Part shown: piece by piece, positions 19,276 to 27,589 of the stretch
How positions within the stretch are numbered: position 1 is the first letter of the stretch
Layout: every line of letters begins with the position of its first letter
The notes under the pieces: generated by a model
What the model saw: only the letters and a program-made list of their open reading frames with translations
Databases searched by the model: none
What the model was told of the DNA's origin: nothing
Translations under genes and position numbers: made by a program
Origin: an uncultured Eubacteriales bacterium
Lineage (GTDB): Bacteria > Bacillota > Clostridia > Lachnospirales > Lachnospiraceae
Assembly: GCA_900314885.1 (NCBI GenBank)
Contig: OMWY01000001.1
Span: forward strand, 62,001 to 126,000
Direction: 5' to 3'
Length of the DNA: 64,000 nucleotides

Positions 19276-21555
19276 TTATAGAGACAGTTTCACGAACTCC
19301 ATTTCATTCGTAAGCGTATCCGGTATTGGCGCTCCCTTCTGCTCCTGCTTCTTAGCAATCATCTCAAGGCGGTGATAATCCTGGGAAGCCTTGATCTTCA
19401 TGCGGTTGATGAGGGTCGTGTACATAGGATTCTTGCCTACCACAGCGAGGACCTCTTTACTGAACGGGCAGTATTTAAAGAGGATATCGCGGACAACCTT
19501 GTTAAGTCTAGCGGAGCCCTCGCCCTCGAACATGATCCATGTAATATAGTCGCGGATGAACATTTCCTTGTAACTGTTCCTTGAACGCTGGAGGGCTGTC
19601 TTGATTTTCTCCTTGGCATCGGCAGTGAGGTAGTTGTTCTTACGATAGAACTGGATGTAGTCGAAGTACTCGCTCGTAAGCGACGGATCGCCGACATCGT
19701 TCCAGCTCGCACCCTGCATGGTTTTGCAGAGCTCCCACCTGAAGTCGCCCGTGAGCCTGGTGAGTGTGGCGTCGAGGTCCTCCATATGGAAAATGGAGAC
19801 AATCATGCGGCCATGCGAGTTCCTGTATCTGCCTTCGATTTCCTGCCACATGATGCCCCTTGTGCCCGCATTTGGCATAAGAATGACATCAGGAAGAAAC
19901 TCAAGATGAATCGGCTCCTTACCCATAACCTCGTAATTCTTCTCATCAAGAAGCTCCCTGTAAAATGCCGTAAAATCTATCTTCCTGATGTGGTTGAAGA
20001 CCTTGGTTACCGAGGTTAAGGTCACGAGTGACTCGTTTAAGTCCTTAAGGAGAGCGTCACCCGTAAATACAGGGCAGTAGGTCGAAATGCGCCCGAAGCT
20101 TACCTTGTTGCCCGCCTTGAACATATTATCCATCTCAAATTCAACCTTGGCGGTGTTATCATTCATAAGCTTCTTATATTCTTCATCGGTAATCTCGTGC
20201 TGGGCCTTCTTCTTGTTCATGCTCGTGGTGTAATCCTCATCGAATTCATCACGACTCGGCATCTTGTGGCCGGAGTAAATGGCCTTAAGCCAATCAAATG
20301 CTGTATAGACGCCGTATTCGGACGTATCCTTCATATTTTCGGCAAGCTTGTACATGAGCACCGCATTTTCCATACCCGCAAGGCCCTCATCGGCAAAGCC
20401 GAAATAGAGGAACATGCGGACAGGAACCGGTATGTCACGCGGACGGAGCTCAGCAGCCTTGTAGAATATAGGCTTCCAGAGTTCGTAGAAGCTCTTCGTG
20501 AGGTCACGGCGGACCTTCATAGGCTCGTCATCAAGAGAAGACTTGTCATCTAGCCCCTTATAGGCTAAGAGATTTTTCTTAAATGTGATGGCCTGCTCTG
20601 TCTGCTCTCCCGCGAATGAAAGGATAGTGCCGAGAGATCCTGTAAGAGCCTTGAGAATTTCCCTGTCCTCGGCGGTATTCTTACTCTTCTTTTCAGGCTT
20701 CGAATTAGAGAGGTCAATGGAAATAATATCCATTTTCATGCTGTACTGAGGGTCCTTTAAGTCAATGATTTTCCCAAGCTTGTCGATTCGATCGCGGAGA
20801 AGATCAATAAGCTCCTTCTTCTCATCACCGTCGTCAAGCATCTGAATGAGGCTGTCTATGGATGAAAGAATGTCAACAGTATCAGGAGAGAGGTAGCAGG
20901 ACGCGACGTCTTCCTGGTAGTGGAAGCGCTGATTTATAAGCTCGACAGACTTTCTTGCGTCAAGCCATCCCTTGTGGATCATGCCGGCGGTAACGGCAGG
21001 TTCCTTCACTAAGAGCTTGCCAGAATCAGTGCCGTAAAAGCGATTAAGCCCATCGTAATAATCGGCGAGCCACATATCAGGTTCCTCATCGGGAATATAG
21101 GTTGTTATGGTTGAAAGAGTAGGGATTTCGGTAGGAACTATTCTTGAATTGTTGCAGATTTCCCTGTAACGGGCGACATCGTGCTGAAGCTCACGGAAGC
21201 TGTCGCTGCACTTTAGCTCCGCCTTAGAGATAGCGCGGAGAAGGAGGGAATTTATTTTGAACATGGAGCGCACGAAAAGCCTTGAGACGTCAGGATTTGA
21301 CCTGAACAGCGGCTCAAGCGCTCCTATATTAGGGCATGGGTAGTCAAAGAGCGTGACATCGGTCTTAGCCACGCACGTAAGGAAATAGGTGTCGCTTCCG
21401 ATCTCGCATATGCCCGGCACGTCGCCCGCCCCAATGTCAAACGAGTCCCCGGCATAGATGACACTAACGGTACCATTTGTGATAAGCTTCAGCGAGCTTC
21501 TGATATCTCCGGCCTTAAACAGTGTCTCGCCTTGCTTTACAGTAATTGCAGCCAT
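19276..21555 (-). CDS. Large protein with an N-terminal cyclic nucleotide-binding-like domain
   Basis: A 759-residue protein. Residues of about 1-115 fit a cNMP-binding (cupin-like) fold: GETLFKAGD, ITNGTVSVIY, DIGAGDVPG, then a C-terminal helix. The usual phosphate-binding cassette with Arg is not obvious, so ligand binding is uncertain. The remaining ~640 residues are mostly helical and soluble, with no membrane segment; I do not recognise them. A conserved-looking core at about residues 560-690 contains LMPNAGTRGIMWQEIEGR, DFRWELCKTMQG and ITWIMFEGEG. It has its own promoter, and the ParA-like gene lies upstream in the same direction. The pairing suggests a joint role, but none is known to me. 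Confidence 0.7.
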   Translation of the reverse strand: MAAITVKQGETLFKAGDIRSSLKLITNGTVSVIYAGDSFDIGAGDVPGICEIGSDTYFLTCVAKTDVTLFDYPCPNIGALEPLFRSNPDVSRLFVRSMFKINSLLLRAISKAELKCSDSFRELQHDVARYREICNNSRIVPTEIPTLSTITTYIPDEEPDMWLADYYDGLNRFYGTDSGKLLVKEPAVTAGMIHKGWLDARKSVELINQRFHYQEDVASCYLSPDTVDILSSIDSLIQMLDDGDEKKELIDLLRDRIDKLGKIIDLKDPQYSMKMDIISIDLSNSKPEKKSKNTAEDREILKALTGSLGTILSFAGEQTEQAITFKKNLLAYKGLDDKSSLDDEPMKVRRDLTKSFYELWKPIFYKAAELRPRDIPVPVRMFLYFGFADEGLAGMENAVLMYKLAENMKDTSEYGVYTAFDWLKAIYSGHKMPSRDEFDEDYTTSMNKKKAQHEITDEEYKKLMNDNTAKVEFEMDNMFKAGNKVSFGRISTYCPVFTGDALLKDLNESLVTLTSVTKVFNHIRKIDFTAFYRELLDEKNYEVMGKEPIHLEFLPDVILMPNAGTRGIMWQEIEGRYRNSHGRMIVSIFHMEDLDATLTRLTGDFRWELCKTMQGASWNDVGDPSLTSEYFDYIQFYRKNNYLTADAKEKIKTALQRSRNSYKEMFIRDYITWIMFEGEGSARLNKVVRDILFKYCPFSKEVLAVVGKNPMYTTLINRMKIKASQDYHRLEMIAKKQEQKGAPIPDTLTNEMEFVKLSL

Positions 21556-21597
21556 AAAATACCTCCGCCAGATTAAACATTCTTAAGGAATAAGAAG

Positions 21598-21626
21598 ATT
21601 ATACTACTTTGAGGCCTGCATAGCAA
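21598..21626 (-). promoter_or_regulatory. Promoter of the CNBD gene
   Basis: Minus strand: TTGCTA (21626-21621), 17 bp, TATAAT (21603-21598), about 43 bp before the ATG. Confidence 0.75.
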
Positions 21627-21647
21627 GGGAAACATTTGAAAAAAGCT

Positions 21648-21847
21648 GTACTTGTTACTGTTCAGACCCAACAAATTATGAAGCAATACAGCTTGCTGTA
21701 ATTGCTTTATATATTTGCTGGGTTATGAGGGGCGATAGCCCCTTGAGCCTGCTACATGAGAAATGCGAAGATTGAAGTGCCGCGCTAGCGGTGCTTCGTA
21801 GATTGTCGCTTTGCGAAGAATGAGTAGGCCTGAACAGTAACCTGTAC
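21648..21847. repeat. 200-bp element with 18-bp inverted ends (MITE-like)
   Basis: The ends 21648-21665 and 21830-21847 are inverted repeats matching at 16 of 18 positions, sharing GTTACTGTTCAG. No ORF lies inside, but there are further hairpins (gaggggc/gcccctt near 21727; gaagtgccgc/gcggtgcttc near 21774). A similar end sequence, GTTACTGTTCA, occurs at 48240-48250. It looks like a non-autonomous mobile element sitting between two co-oriented genes. It also fills the 306-bp gap there apart from the promoter at 21598-21626. Confidence 0.6.
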
Positions 21848-21861
21848 TTCTCCCACAGCTA

Positions 21862-22701
21862 TCAATAGTGCTTCAGCGTGAAATGGTCCTCGAGGCCGTT
21901 CCCGCCCGCGAACCTATTGAGATTTGTTGTGATGGTTTTAAGATTGTGAATCAGGTTGAAATGCAAGGAAGTGCTGGTGTCATACCTGTGGTTTGTCAGA
22001 AACTTCGCAAGATTTCCGTTTGTGGAAATGATTGGCAGAATGTCGGTTGAAGGAAGACGGTGGATACTGTGACTGTCGAGCTTATTGTCACGGATCATTT
22101 CTTCGGTTCCGTAGCGGCCCTCACAGTAATTATTTATAAGATACCAGCTCTTCTTGCCGTATGAAGGGTGGTAGTAGTAGAGGAAATCATTTATAAGGCG
22201 ACGCTCCTGAGGGAGATTCAAAATGATGAGGTCAGAACGTTCCACTATACGACTCGTGGAGAGGCAGTCGGTGCTTTTGAGGTCAGTAAATACTATATCA
22301 TAGCGGGTCTCAAGATCATCAAGGATTTTTTCGGCGACTTTATCGAATCTGAAATCGAAGACATCAGGATTAAGGCGGCTCTCCTTCTCCTGGGGAATAT
22401 AGTGAAGCTTTCCGTCACATATCTTCACGGCGCTCTCTATCCTCCTCATAGGCGGCATATCAGCGTCCACCCAGTCGTAATAAAAATTTGTGCCCCGCCG
22501 TCCATAGTGACTTGGAGCTTCAGCTACCATGAAGGGGTCCCGCTCTATAAATGCGTCAGAGAGGCCGTTATACTTTGGCGCGTGATTTTCTATGATGGCG
22601 CACCGCCCCTTGAACCTCGCGGAATACATAGCTGAAACGCAGGCGGCGCTCGTTGTAACGCCTGAGCGGCTTCCCGTACCGCTGTAGAAAGAAACTAACA
22701 T
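21862..22701 (-). CDS. ParA/MinD-like protein with degenerate P-loop
   Basis: A 279-residue protein that appears to have the SIMIBI (ParA/MinD) fold: an N-terminal strand and loop (FYSGTGSRSGVTTSA), a YDIVFTDLK segment at the Walker B position, and LIILNLPQER following. The loop lacks the Lys residues of the deviant Walker A (KGGxGKT), so it probably does not hydrolyse ATP in the normal way. Starting ATG has AGGAG upstream. Its promoter at 22741-22769 faces a flavorubredoxin gene across a palindrome. Upstream of the CNBD gene in the same direction. Function unknown. Confidence 0.6.
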   Translation of the reverse strand: MLVSFYSGTGSRSGVTTSAACVSAMYSARFKGRCAIIENHAPKYNGLSDAFIERDPFMVAEAPSHYGRRGTNFYYDWVDADMPPMRRIESAVKICDGKLHYIPQEKESRLNPDVFDFRFDKVAEKILDDLETRYDIVFTDLKSTDCLSTSRIVERSDLIILNLPQERRLINDFLYYYHPSYGKKSWYLINNYCEGRYGTEEMIRDNKLDSHSIHRLPSTDILPIISTNGNLAKFLTNHRYDTSTSLHFNLIHNLKTITTNLNRFAGGNGLEDHFTLKHY

Positions 22702-22740
22702 TAAAACTTCTCCTGATTACTTAACGAAATTTATACATTT

Positions 22741-22769
22741 ATTTTACACTCTTCGTGGAGAAAAATCAA
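22741..22769 (-). promoter_or_regulatory. Promoter of the ParA-like gene
   Basis: Minus strand: TTGATT (22769-22764), 17 bp, TAAAAT (22746-22741), about 40 bp before the ATG. Confidence 0.7.
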
Positions 22770-22790
22770 GCCGGAATCTTAAACGAAATA

Positions 22791-22810
22791 GTATCTACTA
22801 TAGTAGATAC
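22791..22810. promoter_or_regulatory. Perfect 20-bp palindrome, probable operator
   Basis: GTATCTACTA followed directly by its exact reverse complement. It lies 21 bp upstream of the -35 of the minus promoter and 40 bp upstream of the -35 of the plus promoter, so one dimeric regulator could act on both genes. There is no T run, so it is not a terminator. Confidence 0.65.
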
Positions 22811-22850
22811 TTTCTGTGAGAAATGAACAAAAAAAGTGCTTACAGGGATG

Positions 22851-22879
22851 TTGATTTTACGGATAATAAATGGTATTCT
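22851..22879 (+). promoter_or_regulatory. Promoter of the flavorubredoxin gene
   Basis: TTGATT (22851-22856), 17 bp, TATTCT (22874-22879) with an extended -10 TG at 22871-22872. Confidence 0.7.
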
Positions 22880-22919
22880 AAGAAAAAAGATGGTTCATAA
22901 CCCCAAGGAGGCATACATC

Positions 22920-24287
22920 ATGGGAAAGAAAATATCAGAACATGTAACATGGGTAGGTAAGGTAGACTGGGAGCTCAAATCATTTCACGGAAATGAGCTC
23001 TCCACAAAAAGAGGCTCAAGCTATAATTCATACCTCATACGCGATAAGAAGACAGCATTGATTGATACTGTCTGGCAGCCGTATGACGCTGAATTTGTCG
23101 CAAGGCTCTCTGAAGAAATCAATCTTCATGACATCGATTATATTGTCATGAATCATAATGAGATAGACCACAGTGGAGCTTTGCCTGAGCTTATGCGGGA
23201 GATTCCGGATACGCCGATATACTGCACTAAGAAGGGCGAAGCCATTATCCGCGGCCACTATCACAAGGACTGGAACTTCGTAAATGTGAAGACCGGCGAT
23301 ACGCTATCTTTAGGCGATACAAGCCTGACCTTTGTGGAGGCCCCTATGCTCCATTGGCCTGATACCATGTTCACCTATATGTCGGGAGATAATATTCTCT
23401 TCTCAAATGATGGCTTTGGCCAGCATTTCGCGACAGAGAGCCTCTATAATGACGCTGTAAATCAGGATGAGCTTTATTATGAGGCAGAAAAATATTACGC
23501 GAATATATTAAACCTCTACAGCTCATTCGCGACAAAGAAAATAAATGAAATTCTCGCTATGAACCTGCCTCTTGATATGATAGCTCCGAGCCATGGTGTA
23601 ATCTGGAAAAACAATCCTGCCCAGATAGTAAAGAAATATCTCGCATGGGCTGATGCGTATCAGGAGAACCGGATTACGATAGTGTATGATACTATGTGGA
23701 ATTCCACCCGTACGATGGCTGAATCCATAGGAGCGGGAATAGAGAAGGCGGACTCGGATGTGAAGGTAAAGCTCATGAACGCCGCTAAGGATGATAAGAA
23801 TGACATTTTAACCGAAATATTCCGCTCGAAGGCTGTACTCGTAGGTTCTCCTACGATTAACTATGGTTTTAGCTACGCCATCGGCGGTCTCCTTGAGATG
23901 ATTAAGGGACTCAAGTTTAAGGGGAAGAAGGCAGCAGCCTTCGGAAGCTATGGCTGGAGCGGTGACGCGCCAAAGCAGATTTCAGATAAATTAGCCGAGG
24001 CAGGCTTTGAGATTGTGGCCGAACCTTATAAGGCCCTCTGGGTACCTGACGAGAAGGCCATCGAGGCTTGTCGCGCCTACGGCGAGAGCTTTGTAAAGGC
24101 TCTTGACAATGATGCCGAGGAAGGGAAGGATGCTATGGTAAGTGCCGGAGGAGGTAAATATGTCTGCCCTGTCTGCGGGTATGTCTATGACCCCGCAGAG
24201 CATGACGGAGTAGCCTTCGAAGACCTGCCCGACGACTGGAAATGCCCGATATGCAAGGTTTCGAAGAGCAAGTTTGAGAAGCAGTGA
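22920..24287 (+). CDS. Flavodiiron protein with C-terminal rubredoxin (flavorubredoxin)
   Basis: A 455-residue, three-domain enzyme that reduces O2 to water or NO to N2O in anaerobes. Residues 1-255 are the metallo-beta-lactamase-like diiron domain with ligands His79-x-Glu81-x-Asp83 (and His84), His145, Asp164 and His225. Residues of about 258-400 are flavodoxin (FMN loop [13 protein letters not shown]). Residues of about 412-455 are rubredoxin (Cys416, Cys419, Cys442, Cys445). Electrons would pass rubredoxin to FMN to iron. The ATG at 22920 is chosen because AAGGAGG lies 8 bases upstream; it also gives canonical residue numbering. Likely induced under oxidative or nitrosative stress through the palindrome upstream (inference). 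Confidence 0.95.
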   Translation: MGKKISEHVTWVGKVDWELKSFHGNELSTKRGSSYNSYLIRDKKTALIDTVWQPYDAEFVARLSEEINLHDIDYIVMNHNEIDHSGALPELMREIPDTPIYCTKKGEAIIRGHYHKDWNFVNVKTGDTLSLGDTSLTFVEAPMLHWPDTMFTYMSGDNILFSNDGFGQHFATESLYNDAVNQDELYYEAEKYYANILNLYSSFATKKINEILAMNLPLDMIAPSHGVIWKNNPAQIVKKYLAWADAYQENRITIVYDTMWNSTRTMAESIGAGIEKADSDVKVKLMNAAKDDKNDILTEIFRSKAVLVGSPTINYGFSYAIGGLLEMIKGLKFKGKKAAAFGSYGWSGDAPKQISDKLAEAGFEIVAEPYKALWVPDEKAIEACRAYGESFVKALDNDAEEGKDAMVSAGGGKYVCPVCGYVYDPAEHDGVAFEDLPDDWKCPICKVSKSKFEKQ

Positions 24288-24308
24288 CAGAATACAGAAT
24301 GGTAGTAG

Positions 24309-24338
24309 GCCCGCAGGCAATGTCTGCGGGCTTAATTT
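24309..24338 (+). terminator. Terminator after the flavorubredoxin gene
   Basis: Perfect 8-bp stem (gcccgcag / ctgcgggc) with a 7-base loop, followed by TTAATTTT. Confidence 0.8.
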
Positions 24339-24452
24339 TGGTCCATAGTATAGCAGACGCCTTGCAATAACCCATTAAGAGTGATAGAATTTACTGTATA
24401 AGCAGCCGGATGTCCGCAAGTTACTTCGGGTACAGTGGAAACAGATGGTGAA

Positions 24453-24503
24453 CATAGCCCTCGATGTGGGTGAGTAATCACTCATGGCGAAGCTATGCTT
24501 TTT
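24453..24503 (+). other. Structured segment with terminator-like end
   Basis: An outer stem catagc/gctatg encloses an inner hairpin tgagt-aatc-actca and is followed by CTTTTT. It lies in the 24288-24690 gap, after the flavorubredoxin terminator, so it may end a short unannotated RNA or be a remnant. No known RNA family is recognised. Confidence 0.35.
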
Positions 24504-24536
24504 GACAGAATATAACAACAGATTGGATAGTAGATA

Positions 24537-24718
24537 ATGATTGCAACCAATATATGTGATTTACTGACAAGAGGAAAAGTTGATGTATATGTTGGTTTTA
24601 AAAGAACAATTTTACAGGAAGCGAAATTCTGATTGACAGAGATAGCAAGAAGTATCAGATACTTGCCCCGATAAAATATGGAGTAACGAAATGGATAGAA
24701 TTTATATCAGAGATCTGA
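24537..24718 (+). pseudogene. Short frameshifted ORF before the defence island
   Basis: An ATG at 24537 opens 31 codons ending at 24632. A second frame continues without a break in sense from about 24613 (TGSEILIDRDSKKYQILAPI...) to a TGA at 24718, inside the next gene. Read together they give one plausible ~60-residue product, so a single-base frameshift near 24613-24620 is likely. Family not recognised. Confidence 0.35.
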
Positions 24719-25830
24719 AGATAAAAAAGGTTCGCCACTTAGAAAATATCGATATACCAATTTCTCCTGATGAGGAGATGAGGCATCTTCTTTTGACCGG
24801 CGAAAACGGAAGCGGCAAGACAAGCGTGCTTACGGCGTTAGCGGGATTCTTAGACAATGCAACAAAAAACAATAATACGAAGATAGAGGGTGGTATTGAA
24901 TTAACTTTTAATCTATCAGATGCTGAGATTTCACAACATTATAAAAATGGCGAATTCATAATTGCTTTTTATATGGATTTTCGCAGATTCGATCCGGTTT
25001 CTCCTAAGCAGATAGAGAAAGTTGAACTAATGGATAGCTATGATATTATTAACGGTCCTCGCAACGATTTTTTAAAATATCTCCTTGATATGAAAATGAT
25101 GCAGGCTATGGCAGTAGCTGATGGTAAGCAGGAAGACGCTGACAGAATAAAAGGTTGGTTTGATAACCTGACGAATCTGTTAAAAAAGATTTATGGCAAT
25201 GATAAGCTTGAGCTAGAATTTGACCGTGATCATTATAATTTCCTTATAAGTATACCGGGGCGCGAGAAGTTTGACTTCAAAACCATGTCAAGTGGCTACG
25301 CCGCAGTTATAGATATTGTTGTTGACCTTATGCTTAGAATGGAAAAGCAGACAGGCCGTAATTTTAAATATGATATGCCGGGAATCGTCCTTATTGACGA
25401 GATTGAAACGCATTTGCACCTATCTCTTCAGAAGCAGATTATGAAGATATTAACCGGAATATTCCCGAATATTCAGTTTATAGTATCGACTCACTCCCCA
25501 TTTGTCTTGAACAGTATAGATGAAGTAACTATCTATGATCTTGAGAACAGGACTCTGGTTAAGAATGGACTTTCAGATGTACCTTACGAAGGTGTCGTTG
25601 AAGGATATTTTAATGTAAATACAATGTCTGATGAGCTGAAAGATAAGTTCGTGAGGTATAAGGAACTGATATCAAAAAGTGAGCTCACAGCTGACGAAGA
25701 AGTTGAGATTTATTCACTTGAGCATGATCTCGATGAGATACCGGATTTCCTTGCGCTTGATGAATCCACCGAATATGAGAGGATGAAGCTTGAATATCAT
25801 AACAGAAGGGAGAATTCTGTTAATGGTTAA
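24691..25830 (+). CDS. AAA family ATPase, PtuA-like (Septu-type defence)
   Basis: A 379-residue ABC/SMC-like ATPase: Walker A GENGSGKTS near residue 35, a signature-like TMSSGYAAV, Walker B GIVLIDEIETHLH followed by the switch His in VSTHSPF. The C-terminus is a charged helical tail. This matches the OLD/AAA_15-like ATPases of Septu and retron-Ec78 systems. The HNH nuclease gene overlaps its end by 8 bp, the order and coupling of ptuA-ptuB. The likely role is anti-phage sensing that controls the nuclease. Base composition is AT-richer than the flanking chromosome, as in acquired defence islands. Confidence 0.8.
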   Translation: MDRIYIRDLKIKKVRHLENIDIPISPDEEMRHLLLTGENGSGKTSVLTALAGFLDNATKNNNTKIEGGIELTFNLSDAEISQHYKNGEFIIAFYMDFRRFDPVSPKQIEKVELMDSYDIINGPRNDFLKYLLDMKMMQAMAVADGKQEDADRIKGWFDNLTNLLKKIYGNDKLELEFDRDHYNFLISIPGREKFDFKTMSSGYAAVIDIVVDLMLRMEKQTGRNFKYDMPGIVLIDEIETHLHLSLQKQIMKILTGIFPNIQFIVSTHSPFVLNSIDEVTIYDLENRTLVKNGLSDVPYEGVVEGYFNVNTMSDELKDKFVRYKELISKSELTADEEVEIYSLEHDLDEIPDFLALDESTEYERMKLEYHNRRENSVNG

Positions 25831-26194
25831 GGTTGAAAGAAGTATGCCTGCTCCGGAGTCTTTGGCGATAGAGGCCGGTAAGGCAAATGGATCATATAAG
25901 GAAAAGGATGTAATTGAAAGGCTGGAGCAGGATTTTAATGGAAAATGTTATATCTGTGAGATAAAGCCTCTATCAGACCCACAGGTAGAACACCTTAAAC
26001 CACATAAGGGTGGCAGATATCCGGAGAGAAAATTTGACTGGGACAATATTTTTCTTTCATGCCCTCACTGTAACAATATAAAGAGTCAGGATAAATATGA
26101 TGATAATGTGATTGACTGTTACAAAAATGTGGCAAAGGAAAAAGGCATTGACCTATATTGTTATTCAAAACGATATAGATATATCGTTTCATAA
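25823..26194 (+). CDS. HNH endonuclease, PtuB-like, probably truncated
   Basis: A 123-residue protein with an HNH/zinc core: CYIC near residue 40, VEHLKPH with the catalytic His, the Asn in WDNIFLSC, and CPHCNNIK. It resembles the PtuB/TIGR02646 HNH family. The ATG at 25823 overlaps the ATPase stop (25828-25830), with AAGGGAG upstream. PtuB proteins are usually near 200 residues or more; here the frame ends soon after the HNH core with an unusual tail. An alternative frame from about 26125 (TYIVIQNDIDISF...) reads like the missing continuation, so a frameshift is likely. Activity is uncertain. Confidence 0.7.
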   Translation: MVKVERSMPAPESLAIEAGKANGSYKEKDVIERLEQDFNGKCYICEIKPLSDPQVEHLKPHKGGRYPERKFDWDNIFLSCPHCNNIKSQDKYDDNVIDCYKNVAKEKGIDLYCYSKRYRYIVS

Positions 26195-26225
26195 CGTTAA
26201 AGGAAAAATTACCAGACAGAGCGGT

Positions 26226-26798
26226 ATGAATTACATGGATAATTATGATGAGCAGAATGAAAATCTCAGAATGCTAAAAGAAGTAGAAGAACAATATAAA
26301 ATCGACCATGACGATATAAAGCTTATGAATGCATATGAGAAAGTCTTTGTAGACAGGCATAGTACTTTGATTTCACAGAGCAGATGGTTCAAATTAGTCG
26401 GTCTCTATATTAAATTTGGAGAATACGATAAAGCGGCAGAGTGGCTGGAAATATTATCAAATGAACATTCCGATTATTATGATAAAATACAAGTGTGGTA
26501 CGACAAACTTGAAAAGAAGGCCGAGGTTACCATTGATCGATCGTGGCAGAATAAAAATTTCTTACAGTATCCGGATGTGACATACAAAACTAAGGAAGAC
26601 TCAGAAGATGAGACGGCCAAAATAAATATGGAAGCAGCTATGAAAGAAAGGGAATTTATGATGGAAGATAATGTTATAAATGTTCTGCTCGAAATTTTAA
26701 AAGAAATCAAGCAGACAAATCAGGAAGTCAGGTCTATGAAGAACGAGATTAAGGAAATTCAAAAACAATTGAAAGATATCCAGAAACAAATTGATTAA
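26226..26798 (+). CDS. Hypothetical protein with C-terminal coiled coil
   Basis: A 190-residue soluble protein. Residues 1-90 look helical and repeat-like (SRWFKLVGLYIKFGEYDKAAEWLE resembles a TPR-like helix pair); residues of about 150-190 form a Lys/Glu/Gln coiled coil. The same frame is open upstream and carries what may be the displaced PtuB tail, so this gene may have been joined to it by deletion. The Shine-Dalgarno before 26226 is poor. Function unknown; its place in the defence island suggests an accessory part. Confidence 0.5.
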   Translation: MNYMDNYDEQNENLRMLKEVEEQYKIDHDDIKLMNAYEKVFVDRHSTLISQSRWFKLVGLYIKFGEYDKAAEWLEILSNEHSDYYDKIQVWYDKLEKKAEVTIDRSWQNKNFLQYPDVTYKTKEDSEDETAKINMEAAMKEREFMMEDNVINVLLEILKEIKQTNQEVRSMKNEIKEIQKQLKDIQKQID

Positions 26799-26852
26799 GA
26801 TGAATTACCGGATTTTATATTGCGAGCGGATTTTTTGTAACCGGAGGAACTC

Positions 26853-27304
26853 ATGAGTGATCTGATAATGGCGGATGAGAAGTTAAAAGAAAAATTGATA
26901 ACTGTCGAAAAATAAAGAAGTTCAGAGATGAGCACTTTAAGGTGAAGAATTACAGGATATTTGATATGGAAGACTGGAAAATTGAAGGCTATAGAAAAGC
27001 TATTGAAAGCCAAGGCCAATATTTGAATCATATATCGATAGAAGATGATTTCAGAAAATATAAGATATTTGAAATCATAAATATGTGTTTCCGCCAGGAT
27101 TATAATGGTTTTATGAAGGCTTGGTATGACATTAACGATGATTATGCCGCCTGGTTCCCGAAGATGGCTGAAGATGGATTTGAATCCAAGTATAAAGATA
27201 ACAATGAAGTATGGATTAACACGATCAGTCCGGATGGAACAAAGATTATAGAGACAAACCAGAGCAAAGAAAAAGAAAGCTATTTGCATTCTTTATGCCC
27301 TTAA
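26853..27304 (+). pseudogene. Frameshifted hypothetical gene in the defence island
   Basis: GGAGG precedes an ATG at 26853 that opens 20 codons to a TAA at 26913. The next frame continues the sense (KKFRDEHFKVKNYRIF...) through 27304. A single-base change in the A-rich run near 26908-26912 would join them into a ~150-residue protein. Domain not recognised. Its 3' end runs into the McrB remnant. Confidence 0.45.
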
Positions 27305-27579
27305 AGGAAAATGCGTCTATAGAAAAACTTGCGGAAATTTTTTCAATGAAAGTGATACCTCTTCTGCAGGAATATTTCTATGAGGATTACGAGAAGATTC
27401 GGCTTGTTCTGGGAGATAATGCCAAAGATTCTGAGTACCAGTTTATTAAAGCTGAAAAGAAAAAATCAAAGGATATATTCTGGGGAACAGGTCTGGATCT
27501 GGATGATTCTGTAAAGTATGTGCTAAACGATGATGCATTGTTTGATATAAAGGCATATCAGCAGATCTATAGTTTATAA
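27286..27579 (+). pseudogene. mcrB: C-terminal remnant of McrB
   Basis: Only about 97 codons remain. The segment IPLLQEYFYEDYEKIRLVLGDN and the preceding AFF match the extreme C-terminus of McrB GTPases, just after the AAA+ lid. The N-terminal DNA-binding domain and the whole GTPase core (Walker A/B, NTxD) are missing. McrC follows 10 bp later in the normal order. A deletion appears to have fused this tail to the unrelated gene upstream. Confidence 0.7.
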
Positions 27580-27589
27580 GGATGATTAA

